From the NCBI GenBank assembly GCA_025642065.1, contig JAODUP010000032.1:838501-902500 (forward strand): 64,000 nucleotides of DNA. The letters run 5' to 3'. The notes under the pieces were generated by a model. That model did not search any database and was not told the origin of the DNA. It worked only from the letters and a program-made list of their open reading frames with translations. This DNA is from Paralvinella palmiformis. Taxonomy: Eukaryota > Annelida > Polychaeta > Terebellida > Alvinellidae. Shown here piece by piece: positions 1 through 10,239 of the stretch (position 1 is its first letter; every line of letters starts with the position of its first letter). The translations under genes and the position numbers were made by a program.

Positions 1-245
1 ACATTAACTATATTCAAGTCCCGATAAGACAAACATTGGATATTAAGGGGTTAAAATCTGCCGTGATCCATTAAATAAGAAATACCTTGCATAGAAAACA
101 AGACTTGACCGGAGTTTTTAAAAGGCTGTGCCATCAATATTCCATAGATCTGGTATCGAGGTATCAAGGATATCCACCTGATATCCGTGTCTTCCTCGAT
201 GATCATCTGGCCCACAAAACAAATTCTCTAACATATTCTTCCCTT

Positions 246-470
246 AGTTGAGATTTCGCAATCTCTCCAATAGTGACATGCCCGTTCCACTTAGAAATTA
301 TTTCAGTTATTTCTACAGTAATTCGGCCATCAAGCCTAGAAATCTTGTAAATTTAAACTAACTATAACTTCCCCCTCACCGAGAAACACATAAATAGTTC
401 GAACTTTGTGGAGATCTACTTAAAATTGCCATCGAAAATATTGCGGTGATAAGGCTAGTGCCGATAAAAG
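246..470 (-). repeat. Dispersed repeat family R1, copy A
   Basis: The reverse complement carries the family landmarks in order: CTAGCCTTATCAC, AAGTAGATCTCC, CAAAGTTCGAACTATTTATG, TTTAAATTTACAAGATTTC and TACTGTAGAAATAACTGAA. It ends at 246-262 in a short palindrome (GAGATT/AATCTC) where other copies have a different hairpin. No coding potential is seen. Confidence 0.75.
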
Positions 471-1223
471 AACATGTACACGAAGTACAGCGGTTAAAGG
501 CCACATATCATAAGAATTGTGCAAAATTTGACAAAAGCATGAACATTGGCAAAAGGATAGCTAAAAATCTGTAGATTCATATAAGCGTATGTACCCATCG
601 CCATCACCATGGTAACTGGCCGCCATATTGAATTAAAAAAATTGTCCGCCCTAAAAATACGAACTTCGTCATATCTTGATTCCTAAGCAACGTTGGAGCA
701 TGATCTTGATGTCTAACATAACATTTCCAGCGTCACGAAATCCATTTATGCAATAATCAGTTTGCTCAGATTATTAGTATATTGATTTTCAAGATGGCTG
801 ACAATCTGAAGCAATAATATTTTTATATTTGTTGGTTTTACCAAACATTATGAAATACAGTATCAGAAACTTTTTATTGATATGAAGAATATTGTATGAT
901 CTTTTTATAAACATGTATATGATATAATAAAATTAATTAAACATACTATTTAGAATATATTTAACATACATGACCGGAATAAGCAATCAGGCAATGCCTC
1001 TATATTCTCTATATCCGGTATCAAGGTATCAACAGTAACAACAAACCCACACGTACAGTTGATAATTAATTAATTGTTATTAAATACATACATCACTCAC
1101 CTGCACATACTTTAACCTCAGGAAGATAGCAATCGCTATCCTGGTACCTCAGTTCACATTGTAGATTAATCATTAATGATTTTAGTAATATAATTTCTTG
1201 TATAATTGTTATGTGAACTGAAC
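471..1223. other. AT-rich spacer between two opposed R1 copies
   Basis: No gene, RNA or recognised element is visible. TATCAAGGTATCAA-type motifs occur near 155 and 1018, on both sides of copy A, without enough length to call a duplication. Confidence 0.4.
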
Positions 1224-1315
1224 GAATCTATCTATCTATATATATATCTATCTGTCTATCTATCTATCTATATATCTATCTGTCTATCTATCTATACATC
1301 TATCTGTCTATCTAT
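1224..1315. repeat. TATC/TCTG tetranucleotide microsatellite
   Basis: Imperfect tandem CTAT/CTGT units that stop exactly where R1 copy B begins. Confidence 0.9.
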
Positions 1316-1670
1316 CGGCGCTTTATCACAGAGATGTTTTAGATGGCGATTTTAAGTAGATCTCCGCAAAGTTCGAACTATTTATGTGTTTCTCAACTAG
1401 GGGGGGGGAGTTATAATTAGTTTAAATGTATAAGATTTCTAGGCTTGAAGACCGATTTACTGTAGCAATAAATTAAATAATTACGAAGTGGGACTGACCT
1501 GTCGCCATCTTGGATTAGGCCACGTGGTAGCCTAATCCGCTTCCGCACGGTGTTCAGGGGGAGTCGGCGCCAAAATAATAATAAAAAGAATAAAAGTCTA
1601 TTTTATTTACCGGCGGCGGGTTTCAGCTGTGATTGGCGGCTTTGAAAAACAAGTATTAAAAAAACAATGG
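1314..1670 (+). repeat. Dispersed repeat family R1, copy B
   Basis: Full-length-looking copy with all family landmarks, a perfect 9-bp inverted repeat GGATTAGGC/GCCTAATCC around CACGTGGTA (about 1513-1539), and a 3-prime part with AATAATAATAAAAAGAATAA and TTTCAGCTGTGAT. It faces copy A. Confidence 0.8.
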
Positions 1671-1683
1671 GTACTGAACTTTT

Positions 1684-2814
1684 TTCTAGGTTGAAAGACA
1701 TATTCGGTTTGTTAGGTAAAGTACTTGAATTGTTTCGATCCTATCTGGAACAACGCTACCAGAGAGTGTCTGTTCATGGTATTTGATCTGATGTTCAGTT
1801 TTTGTTACCTGGTCTACCATAGGGTTTAGTTCTTGGTCCTCTGGTTTCTACAATGTATACCAGTCCTCTTGGGATCATTGCGCAGCGATATGGAGTTAAA
1901 TATCACTTGTGTGCTAATGACACATAGTTGTATATACCACTGGATCCTGACAATGAGTTAAATATCTCCCCTTCCTTGAATAATTTAGAACATTGTATTG
2001 CTGATATTCTGTCATGGATGACTCAAAATCTTCTAATGATAATAAAACAAATATTATATATTTGACTAATGGGTCAGTAAAAAATCTAAGGGTTATATTT
2101 GACCAATGTATTAACATGTATGAACATGTCACATCAGTATGCCGAGCTGCCTACTACCACCTTAAGAACATCCACTGTTTAAAAGCATTCTTGACACAAG
2201 AAACACTTGTAACTGTAGTCCATGCCTTTGTTACATCGCGTATGGACTATTGTAACTCCTTGTTATATCTTATCTTGCTATATCTGATTATAAACATCAG
2301 TTCCCTCCAACGAATTCAGAATCGTGTCACTTGCTTTGTGACAAATACCCGAAAATATGATGATATCACCCCAATTTGTCAAAAATTATATTTACTATTA
2401 GTTAGACAGCATATCATTTTAAGATTTTACTTAACAACTTATAAATCTATCAATGACATGGCATCTGAATACCTGTGTGAACTGGTGTCCATCAGAAAGT
2501 CATCCTGAAAACGAAGACCATCCAGTCAGATACTACTGGAGGTGCCTGTATCTCGTCTAAAGTCATATGGTGATTGTGCGTTTAGTGTTGTAGCCCCCAC
2601 TTTGTGGAATAGATTGCCGGCAGGTATTAGAAATGACTCCTCTCTTGAAAATTTTAAATCTGTTCTAAAGCACACCTATTCAAGATTGTTTTCACATATA
2701 AATAATAATTATCGTTTAAATCACTTATAGGGATTTTACAGACATATTATTTGGGGTATTATTGTACAGTGCCTTTGAATGGCCCCTGTTAATGATGGCG
2801 CTTGATTAAATATA

Positions 2815-2875
<61 letters not shown>
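1684..2875 (+). mobile_element. Non-LTR retrotransposon (jockey/CR1-like) RT end, pseudogene with TTA tail
   Basis: Across frames the region reads as the C-terminal half of a reverse transcriptase. It contains LFRSYLEQRYQRVSV, TMYTSPLGIIAQRYG, a catalytic box degraded to CANDT-stop-LY in place of YADDTQLY, then RAAYYHLKNI, VTSRMDYCNSLLY, LQRIQNRV and APTLWNRLPAGIR. Frameshifts and stops break it (for example the stop at 2506-2508), so it is dead. The copy is 5-prime truncated, as usual for LINEs, and ends in a TTA microsatellite (2817-2875) that is probably its template-derived tail. Confidence 0.85.
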
Positions 2876-3087
2876 TTGTTGTTGTTGTTGTTAAATGGTG
2901 TCCCGAAATTGAATGTGAAATTAATTGCTTGTCATCCAATTAGAACCTAGAATGATTTTTTTTTAATTGACGGTCGAGGTGATGGACGCCATCAACAACA
3001 TCAAAGTACCAATTAATGTCATATTCACCGCCGTTTAAGACTTTTATGTCACAATATTTGCGAACACACACACAAACAAAGACACAA

Positions 3088-3141
<54 letters not shown>

Positions 3142-3415
3142 AGTTGCATAATTTAAGAGCATTCTACTTTGAGTTAATGAATACTCTTTTATTAATCTTC
3201 CCGAACTTTCATATTAACCAGCGTTGATCGAGAGTTGACTTGTGTGTTCAAACTAAGCATTTTAATTTATTATAACAGCGTAACGGTTACAATCATTACC
3301 ATCATTACAATCACTGGGCATCATTACAATCGTTACCATTGTTACAAAAACCTAATCACAAATGAGAATCCTACTAAAATCATAGTATGTTCATTTAAAT
3401 AAACAAATCACCTAC
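2876..3415. other. Spacer downstream of the LINE
   Basis: A short GTT run, a TA tract (3090-3139) and unassigned AT-rich DNA. I looked here on the minus strand for the next receptor exon and saw none. Confidence 0.4.
3090..3139. repeat. TA microsatellite
   Basis: Continuous alternating TA, preceded by CA-rich sequence. Confidence 0.95.
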
Positions 3416-3588
3416 CTGTACATTTTTCTCTATGATGTAGTTGAATGGAGGCAGCGCACTGGCTGACCTGATCTTGTCTAGAAAGTTGTTATAATTAACG
3501 TCCTGAGGCCGCTTCAAGTTGATATTTAATAAACCTTGGAACGCTCGTCTGGCATCTTCATCTCGACCGTCCTCACCTTTTATACTGT
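3416..3588 (-). CDS. Receptor gene exon 5
   Basis: 173 nt, entering in phase 1 and ending in phase 0 at CAG|GTAGGT. It encodes DEDARRAFQGLLNINLKRPQ and FNYIIEKNVQ. The acceptor (TTGATAG at 3589-3590) was picked because it alone keeps phase and joins family-like sequence. The open frame continues upstream to 3619, so this 5-prime edge is the least certain junction. Confidence 0.72.
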
Positions 3589-4728
3589 CTATCAAGTAAT
3601 AATAATACGTGCTATCCATTATTAATAACGAATATAAGAGCTACGATGATGTACAGCGTTGGTTACGTTGGTATTAATTATTACCGTGTATCAATTATGG
3701 AGAACTATCGTGAGTAAACATAGTAAAGTGTCGGGTGATATCTAATTACATAATGGTCATCAGGTAACTCGGCTTGATTAGCGTATGATACTTAGTTAAT
3801 GACCACCGTTAATACACACCGGTGTCGTGTGACACTTGGTCTGCCTTGAACCGCCATACATAATCACACACTTCACTGCAGACACAACACACACACACAC
3901 ACACACACACACATAACTGATTGCGCAAATGGCCACAGACCTAAAAAATTTGAGCTAAAATCCCAGCCTGGTTATATCTGAATGGTGTTTTCAGAATATT
4001 CACAAAGAAAGAAGTATTTTATATTGGAAAACCTAGAGATGGTCTGCACGATAAGTACTTCCAAAGTTGTCAGTTGTTATGAATACATATACAAAAATAA
4101 CGGAATAAATACCTTGTTGCATATCGTAAGCAATGAAGACAAATTCTCCGGTCAGCTTACCAAGATCCAGAAGTAGTAACATACGGCGTCGTACCTCAGC
4201 GGGGCTGGCACAAAATAGTAGAACTGATGTCGTTCGGGAATGGAAACGAAAGATTTTGCACAAAGCTGAGATATCATGTGAAATGCGTTTTTAGAGCGTT
4301 AATTAAGAGGCAAACCTACCTTTGGCATTTTTCAAAAGATGTACCAGGATATGCGTTATATGAGCCAACTCTTCTGCCTTTTCATGTTCAGTATCTGTGA
4401 TGACAGCTACCATGTTCTGAACGAGTACGTTATCATCTTCCTAAATAATTGGAACAAAAACAAGGTTTGAATGCCACGAAATGGTTGTTCTAGAAAGAGT
4501 ACCACCACCAAAACACCCCATTTACTAACCTCTGCATATTCCTGGATACTTTGTGCCAGCCATTCATACGACTCATCCAGGATAGCAAATATACTAAACC
4601 GCTCCCAGTGAAAGTGCTTAAGTAATGCCAGTATTGGTTTCTTCAGGAGTTTCTTCGATCCTATTGTTCTGGCCAAAGTATGAAACTGAAATACAACATT
4701 ATCAATGTGTTCAGTATCAATTTCATGG

Positions 4729-4816
<88 letters not shown>

Positions 4817-5408
4817 CCACATTAACCAAAACCATCTTAAAACATTGGTGTGTGTGCGTGTGCGTGTGTGTGACCGCTCCCCCACCCCGCCGAAATAAGG
4901 ATCCGTGAGCTGCGTCTAATCTTAAATACCGAGCTGAAATCAACACAAAATAATAAAATAAAATGACCCTAACTGTGGCCTCAGTGGCTAGAATGTTTTA
5001 CAAACGCACTACCTTCCTTTTGTTGGAGAATTTCGCCGACTGACATCCCCAGGAGACCATTGGTAGGAACCTGTGAGCGGCGAACAATCCGAGGATTTCA
5101 CAAACCGGGTCGCAGCCGCCACCGATGATAGCGTCCATCCTCTTGTTGGTTTTTGTGTGTCGTATCAGCTGCCAGACGGTCTTGCCCTGATTACATCCGG
5201 TGTCGTAATAGGAAATCTTGATGACGTAGTCGTTTAGAATCATGTCGTTATTGTTGATGTAGTCTACTGCCAGCTGAGCAGCCGGTCCGATCGTGTTTCC
5301 AACTGGCCACGAGCCGGTTTGGGGAAGAAACACCGCCAAGTTGATGACTCCCTTCGACGAAATCTGTCCTGTCACGATCACAGCGAGAAAAGGGAGCAAT
5401 CGCGACAT
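3416..5408 (-). CDS. Receptor guanylate cyclase / natriuretic peptide receptor-like protein, N-terminal part (5 exons, runs off left edge)
   Basis: Exons on the minus strand in coding order are 5408-5013, 4685-4530, 4440-4320, 4223-4113 and 3588-3416, giving 957 nt or 319 residues. Introns all have GT-AG ends and phases match. The ATG at 5408-5406 has a G at -3 and opens a hydrophobic signal peptide (MSRLLPFLAVIVTG). The mature part reads as a periplasmic-binding-like (ANF receptor) domain: IGPAAQLAVDYINNN near residue 42, a CDPVC loop near 100, HFHWERFSIFAI near 160, LLFCASPAEVRRRML near 226, and DEDARRAFQGLL near 272. These segments sit in the order and spacing of natriuretic peptide receptors and receptor guanylate cyclases, which bind a peptide outside the cell and make cGMP inside. 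Transmembrane, kinase-like and cyclase exons are not visible, so a clearance-type receptor without a cyclase is possible. The class call is firm; the ligand is unknown. Confidence 0.82.
3886..3913. repeat. CA microsatellite in receptor intron
   Basis: About 14 CA units in the intron between receptor exons 4 and 5. Confidence 0.9.
4113..4223 (-). CDS. Receptor gene exon 4
   Basis: 111 nt, phase 1 to phase 1, encoding LLFCASPAEVRRRMLL and GEFVFIAYDMQQ, the best-conserved segment of the receptor fold. A nearer CCAG acceptor gives the wrong phase, so the CATCAG acceptor at 4224-4226 was chosen. Confidence 0.8.
4320..4440 (-). CDS. Receptor gene exon 3
   Basis: 121 nt, entering in phase 0 and leaving in phase 1, encoding EDDNVLVQNMVAVITDTEHE and the following helix. 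Acceptor TTATTTAG, donor GTAGGT. Confidence 0.78.
4530..4685 (-). CDS. Receptor gene exon 2
   Basis: 52 codons, phase 0 at both ends. The acceptor follows TTGTATTTCAG and the donor is GAG|GTTAGT. The product contains TLARTIG and HFHWERFSIFAILDE, typical of the hinge-proximal part of ANF-type receptors. Confidence 0.82.
4729..4811. repeat. TA microsatellite in receptor intron 1
   Basis: About 40 TA units with a GT-rich stretch at 4849-4872 nearby. It accounts for the long IYIYIY open frames on both strands here. Confidence 0.95.
5013..5408 (-). CDS. Receptor gene exon 1
   Basis: It encodes residues 1-132: the signal peptide and first lobe of the ligand-binding domain, including the IIGGGCDPVC stretch. 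It ends after an AAG codon at a GTAGTG donor, phase 0. A longer open frame reaches 5486 but starts with GTG, so 5408 is the first usable ATG. Confidence 0.82.
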
Positions 5409-5572
5409 TTCACCAATGGCTACTTGCGGACTGACTAGAGGGCTGTTTCTTGTTCGTTTGGGTGGACGAACATCGAGTTTCTTCACCGATGTTGGTTATA
5501 CAGATGCCGAGTATACTTATATCTGAAGAGCGAGTATTTAGTTTTGATGGATAGCCGCGCATAGTCTTGCCC

Positions 5573-5579
5573 TTTTATA
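5573..5579 (-). promoter_or_regulatory. TATA box of the receptor gene
   Basis: Minus-strand TATAAAA sits 165 nt upstream of the exon 1 ATG, inside GGCTATAAAAGGG. A start of transcription about 30 nt downstream (near 5545) would give a 5-prime leader of roughly 135 nt. The position is inferred from the sequence only. Confidence 0.6.
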
Positions 5580-6841
5580 GCCTACTGACGTCTAATAATG
5601 ATGCTAACCATTAGTGAGGTTGATAATTGTTCTCGTGAGCCTCCCCAGGTGATTATTTTCGGTGAACAATCAGTAATTAATAGCTATTGTATCTCCAGCA
5701 TCTCAACGTGTAATATGAAATAGATATATAGTCGGATATTGAAGGCTTTGTGTTGTCAAGTTATATGGTTATTATGAGATAAACCGACTGCAGATGATAT
5801 GAGTGTTAATATTACAGGTAACTCTAGGTGATGACGTTATAGGAGTACCGTCCAGAAAATAAGATAGGGTATAATACTCAATTATATAGGGGATTTTGTT
5901 TTTATATCCGTATTATAATAAACATTTATTATCCTGGGGGAGGGAGCATGATGCATTAAGTATAAAATAAGGGTAGGTAACTAATCCAGAAGGTTGAACC
6001 CCCAAAAGCTTAAAATGCACATATTATGAATGATTTTAAGTGCGACTAGAATGATGTGCACATTAAAATAATGATATGCGGTCACATTTAGGAACACTCC
6101 TTAAACTTTAAAGATAAAAATTAAAAGACACATATGAGATCATACAAAACGTCAGTATTCGTGTCCGTAAGTCTGGGCTCACTCTAGTACCAAATTTGAC
6201 TTGGCAAAAGTTGCTAAATAGGCAAATGTTTCTTTAAGGTTCTTCTTAAGCAGAAGCCAATTTGTGCCATTAATAATATTCTGTATTTTCTCAATCTTGT
6301 TTTTATAGTTGGCAAACATATTGCAGTATAATATCAGATGCGGGTTAATTGGACAGTTGGTTTTGATACTTCATCAATTTATAACAGTGCATGACGCTTT
6401 GTTGAATAGTACCGATAATGTGTTCATTTATAACAGTAAAAATGTGTAACATAAACTATTTATTAAAAATAATTTAGAATGTATATCATTCTGCATTTGA
6501 AAATAATATAATACATATAGGCTACTAAGAGATTCCAGTTTCATTAAATCATGCAACACGGACAAATCTCAAACTATTCTACCGTACAAGTACATTTACA
6601 TCGACATAAACCTGACACATACCTGTCAATCTCCGTGAAATGAAACAGTAGTTTCAGAATGAGTAAAATCACAAACGTGTCAATAATACCATAAAATAAC
6701 CAAAAACAGAACCTGGATCGTTGGTGTCAACTGTTATTTATTGATTCAATTTTTATTAACATATAAAGTAAGAATCAGAAATTCACATTGATCGCGACTG
6801 CACTTGTTGTGCAGACAGTACTCGGATCCAAACGTGGCATT
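5580..6841. other. Upstream flank of the receptor gene
   Basis: AT-rich DNA without a recognised gene. The only open stretch of note is a 55-codon minus-strand run ending at 6179, with no ATG near its start. It is too short to call. Confidence 0.4.
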
Positions 6842-7021
6842 TTACTGGTGCTGTATGTTGTACTCGTGTGCGGCACGTTTTGCTAGAGCCACCATCTCCT
6901 CTGATTCACTAAACGTATAACACCACCTGTCGTTGTTAAGCTTGCATTGTTTAAGTGCTGTGAGTGTGTCGGCGTTAAGGCTCTGGCGACACTCTGCATG
7001 CACTTCCGGACAACGGACATT

Positions 7022-7062
<41 letters not shown>

Positions 7063-7640
7063 CATCATTGTTGTGTGGCAAACTGAGAACAGCGACCATT
7101 ACTTGTCCAAGTGCGGGGAACTGCATATGTCCCATTGTCGTCTTTATCTTCATGATTTCACCCCAGTAACAGCCAACAAATTTCTGTACACCACCATCTT
7201 CCATGCCGATCTCACCGTCTGCCATAAGCTGGTAGTCCTCAAATTCTTCTACGATGACCTCTTGGTCAATAAGAGGAGTAAAGTGTTCAGCCAAACGAAC
7301 AATTGCGGCATACGTCAGTTCATCGCGTTTGGTTGGCTTGTTCCAGCACAACAGGTCATATGGGGAATATCTTCAGCATTTTTCGCGCAACAGCACAGTA
7401 GAAATTACGAACATCGCTAAACATATTCGCTGTCTGGAAACATTACTTTCACTAAGTCGGTGAAATGATCGGTCACAAACTGTGTAAAGGGTACCTTTGC
7501 CTTTATGATGGGGGAGGACACCTGCGGTTTCACCGCGAAGAACGACGTCAAGGAGGGGGGGGGGTCTTGGCCTCATTTGTTTTGTTTAAACAGTTGGCCA
7601 GATGCAGGTTCACATCATACGCCAGATGCAGCTACTTTTT
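6842..7640 (-). pseudogene. hAT-like transposase relic, C-terminal part, interrupted by a GA microsatellite
   Basis: Reading the minus strand from 7560 down gives VTDHFTDLVKVMFPDS, an uninterrupted middle segment (RDELTYAAIVRLAEHFTPLI, 7351-7058), then LSLPHNND, a GA repeat read as ER units, AMSVVRK, and after a shift CRQSLNADTLTALKQCKLNN up to a TAA at 6844-6842. The order FTDLVK.MFPDS then PH.NAD.ER..S.VRK and R..L..DTL.AL..CK.N is that of hAT/ZBED-like transposases with a C-terminal dimerisation region. Two or more frameshifts show it is dead. Confidence 0.68.
7022..7060. repeat. CT/GA microsatellite inside the hAT relic
   Basis: About 19 CT units. It lies where the transposase should encode its SER-VFS motif (see findings). 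Confidence 0.95.
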
Positions 7641-7889
7641 AGTTGTAGGTGCAATGATTACTCTTTTGAACCGGGTAACCCATTCCTATTAGAACTAGTT
7701 GTACACTTTGACTTTGAGGGCAAATGCCGATTATTGTCCATAATATCTCTATTCAAACTTCATAATAAATGTCTATTTTCAAACTCAAAAATAATCTTCC
7801 CTTTTCAAATTAAATGCTGGCATAACTCTCACCTGAAGTCTGATGCGGTGTCGTATAGTCTTGTCCACAGTTGAACAAGGTGAAGGAAA

Positions 7890-7950
7890 TGATGATGATG
7901 ATGATTAGTGTTTTACGGCCATCAAGGTGATGGTGTCGGGTGATTGACGT
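7890..7950 (-). repeat. SINE 3-prime tail fragment
   Basis: The ATGATGATGATTAGTGTTTTACGGCCATCAAGG arrangement (split here by reading: ATGATG run, then GTGTTTTACGGCC) matches the 3-prime end of the 195-bp SINE family on the minus strand. No head is present. Confidence 0.45.
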
Positions 7951-8119
7951 AACATATGTATTACATAAGTAAAACAATAACGGTGAAACGATTAGAAAAC
8001 CTTTTTTTAGCTATACTTGTAGTAGTAATTGTATTAATAAAACCGCAATGACTACGACTAAGCCACGATACTTAACAGGTCTGCTGATATTAACAACAAA
8101 AACGGAAAAGAAAATGTCT

Positions 8120-8347
8120 GCAGCACAACACAACATGGAACGAAACATGCTCGACATCACTTATAAAGCCCGAAAAACTAACAATGGGTGACCAAAAAAA
8201 AATCGAGGAAGGCCACCAACAAGGCGGAGAGTTGAACTACAAGAATACTGGAGCGAGGTGAACTGGTGCATGAGAGCAAGACACCGGAAGCAACGTGCTA
8301 AGGCTTTCGTCCTGCAGTGGACTGATCATGGCCGAAGAAGGTGTTGA
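8120..8347 (+). pseudogene. RTE-type LINE C-terminal fragment
   Basis: One frame reads AAQHNMERNMLDITYKARKT, a stop, RGRPPTRRRVELQEYW then KAFVLQWTDHGRRR and a stop. AQR.MER.ML, RGRPP.RW and the W/Q/W tail are typical of the extreme C-terminus of RTE-clade retrotransposon proteins. About 30 residues appear missing between the first two blocks, and one stop is internal. Confidence 0.7.
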
Positions 8348-9250
8348 TGCCATAGTCTAATAAATGAACTGATAAGCAATAAACCAAGAACGAACGGCAC
8401 GATTTGAATAAAGACTAGAACTATTAACTAGCTATGAGGGTAACATGTGGCACACGTATTAACAACTGATACAATCATATAAAGTGACCATAAAAGCTGG
8501 TGGAACTTTTAAAGAAGTACTACAACATTTCAGTTTTTGAGCCAAATGGTTATAAAATTGTAGACCTCTCTAAACCTTGGTGTCGTATTTCTAAAAAAAC
8601 AAATAAAGATTAGAAATATAAAACCCTTATAATAACAATAATATAATGTAAACGATATCATTGAGTTATCCCACTGAATACAGAGATAAATGCTAAAACT
8701 TATGTAGCTTTACACCACGTGGTAACTGAAAATATACGGATATATGTAATACTGCTTGTTTCATATATTTGTTATACTTTACATTCCCGTGGGCATAAGC
8801 TCGATGGCTGAGATTCCACTCCATTGGTGGTGTGGGGGTCTTGGGGACCCTCTCTAGGAATTGTTTTTAATTAGGAGGCAAGTGGTGGAATCTGGGACTG
8901 AAATAATGGAAACATTCTGCTCCAAATACCTGGGTTTAAAAGCTGGAAGCACAATAAATTTTATTCATATGAATTATAAGTAATAGACACACACTTCTAT
9001 TAAATTTATTTAACAAAATAAAATGGATTTCAACGTTTTTATTGTTGTATTTTATTTGGTTGTTGGCGCAGACGTCTTTTCGGTGTTGAAAGTTTTCTTC
9101 TGGAATACAACTGATTTCCCAAGCATGGCTGCATCTAAGAATTGAAATAATGATAAAAATGGCCCCTCTCAATAATTATGTGGGGATATATGCCTACTCG
9201 AATTGAACAAGCCAAAAGCTTTAAATTTTGCTATTAGGACAATCAGTGGT
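8348..9250. other. Intergenic AT-rich DNA
   Basis: No gene, RNA or repeat could be recognised. Confidence 0.4.
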
Positions 9251-9253
9251 ATC

Positions 9254-9254
<1 letters not shown>

Positions 9255-9342
<88 letters not shown>
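9255..9342. repeat. TA microsatellite
   Basis: About 44 TA units, first of three large TA tracts in 480 bp. Confidence 0.95.
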
Positions 9343-9347
<5 letters not shown>

Positions 9348-9403
9348 ACATTCACAAACTGTTCAAATCCGCCATATATACAGGAAAAGCTGTCATTTTA
9401 AAA

Positions 9404-9448
9404 TAATAAAGGAATAATTTCAAGAGAATTTTATTACAAATATGTCTG

Positions 9449-9537
<89 letters not shown>

Positions 9538-9592
9538 AAGGAATAATTTCAAGATACATTTTATTACAAATATGTCTGTGTGTGCATATAAT
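9404..9592. repeat. Duplicated 60-bp block flanking a TA tract
   Basis: The block AATAAAGGAATAATTTCAAG ... ATTTTATTACAAATATGTCT ... GTGTGTGCATATA occurs at about 9403-9466 and again at about 9533-9592, with a TA tract of about 75 bp (9457-9533) between them. Confidence 0.85.
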
Positions 9593-9653
9593 ACACAAGT
9601 ATACCCAATTTAAATCCTAATGGGGCTTGTAGTCATTGAAAACAATATTATAT

Positions 9654-9657
<4 letters not shown>

Positions 9658-9732
<75 letters not shown>
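9658..9732. repeat. TA microsatellite
   Basis: About 37 TA units. Confidence 0.95.
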
Positions 9733-9736
<4 letters not shown>

Positions 9737-10133
9737 GCTTGCAGTTTTGGGGAGTCTAGTCAAAGTCACAAAGTTGTTTCTAAGGAATTAATATGCGGCC
9801 AATGATAAAATCTTCGGCAAAATTTTAACAACAGCGCGTGGTCGATTTGGCCCTGTCAGTTACCCATACAAAATGTCAATTATTCTTGATAAGTATTATA
9901 TGGACGCAAAACAGAGTAACCCAGGCCTTCTTACTGCACTAATTAATAGCAAAATCTATTAAAGTAACCAAAATTACAAGTAGAGGAAAGGCAATTTAAT
10001 ATTCATACGATATGACTGCATTTTCAAATGGCAGGACAGCCGCAGAGCAACAAGCCAGTCAAATTTAGGTTTCCATGACTGTGGCAGCATATCCTTCGGA
10101 ATTCCCTGGTGTTAAGATTTCTGCATTGATTGG

Positions 10134-10134
<1 letters not shown>

Positions 10135-10224
<90 letters not shown>

Positions 10225-10237
10225 TATCATCATCATT
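10135..10237. repeat. CAT trinucleotide microsatellite
   Basis: About 33 CAT units with one TAT variant. It produces the poly-His and poly-Met open frames on the two strands; neither is a gene. Confidence 0.95.
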
Positions 10238-10239
10238 GC

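Noticed and set aside
2940..3149. Possible further receptor exon on the minus strand (NGGEYDINWYFDVVDG)
   Set aside because: No match to the expected receptor segment and no good splice sites; it merges into a TA tract.
4625..4908. Open frames made of IYIYIY
   Set aside because: They are translations of TA microsatellites. The same applies at 3090, 9255-9732, 15122, 21897 and 58645.
6179..6345. 55-codon minus-strand open stretch (LILYCNMFANYKNKIEKIQN)
   Set aside because: It looks protein-like but has no ATG near its start, no recognised family and no splice partners; chance in AT-rich DNA is possible.
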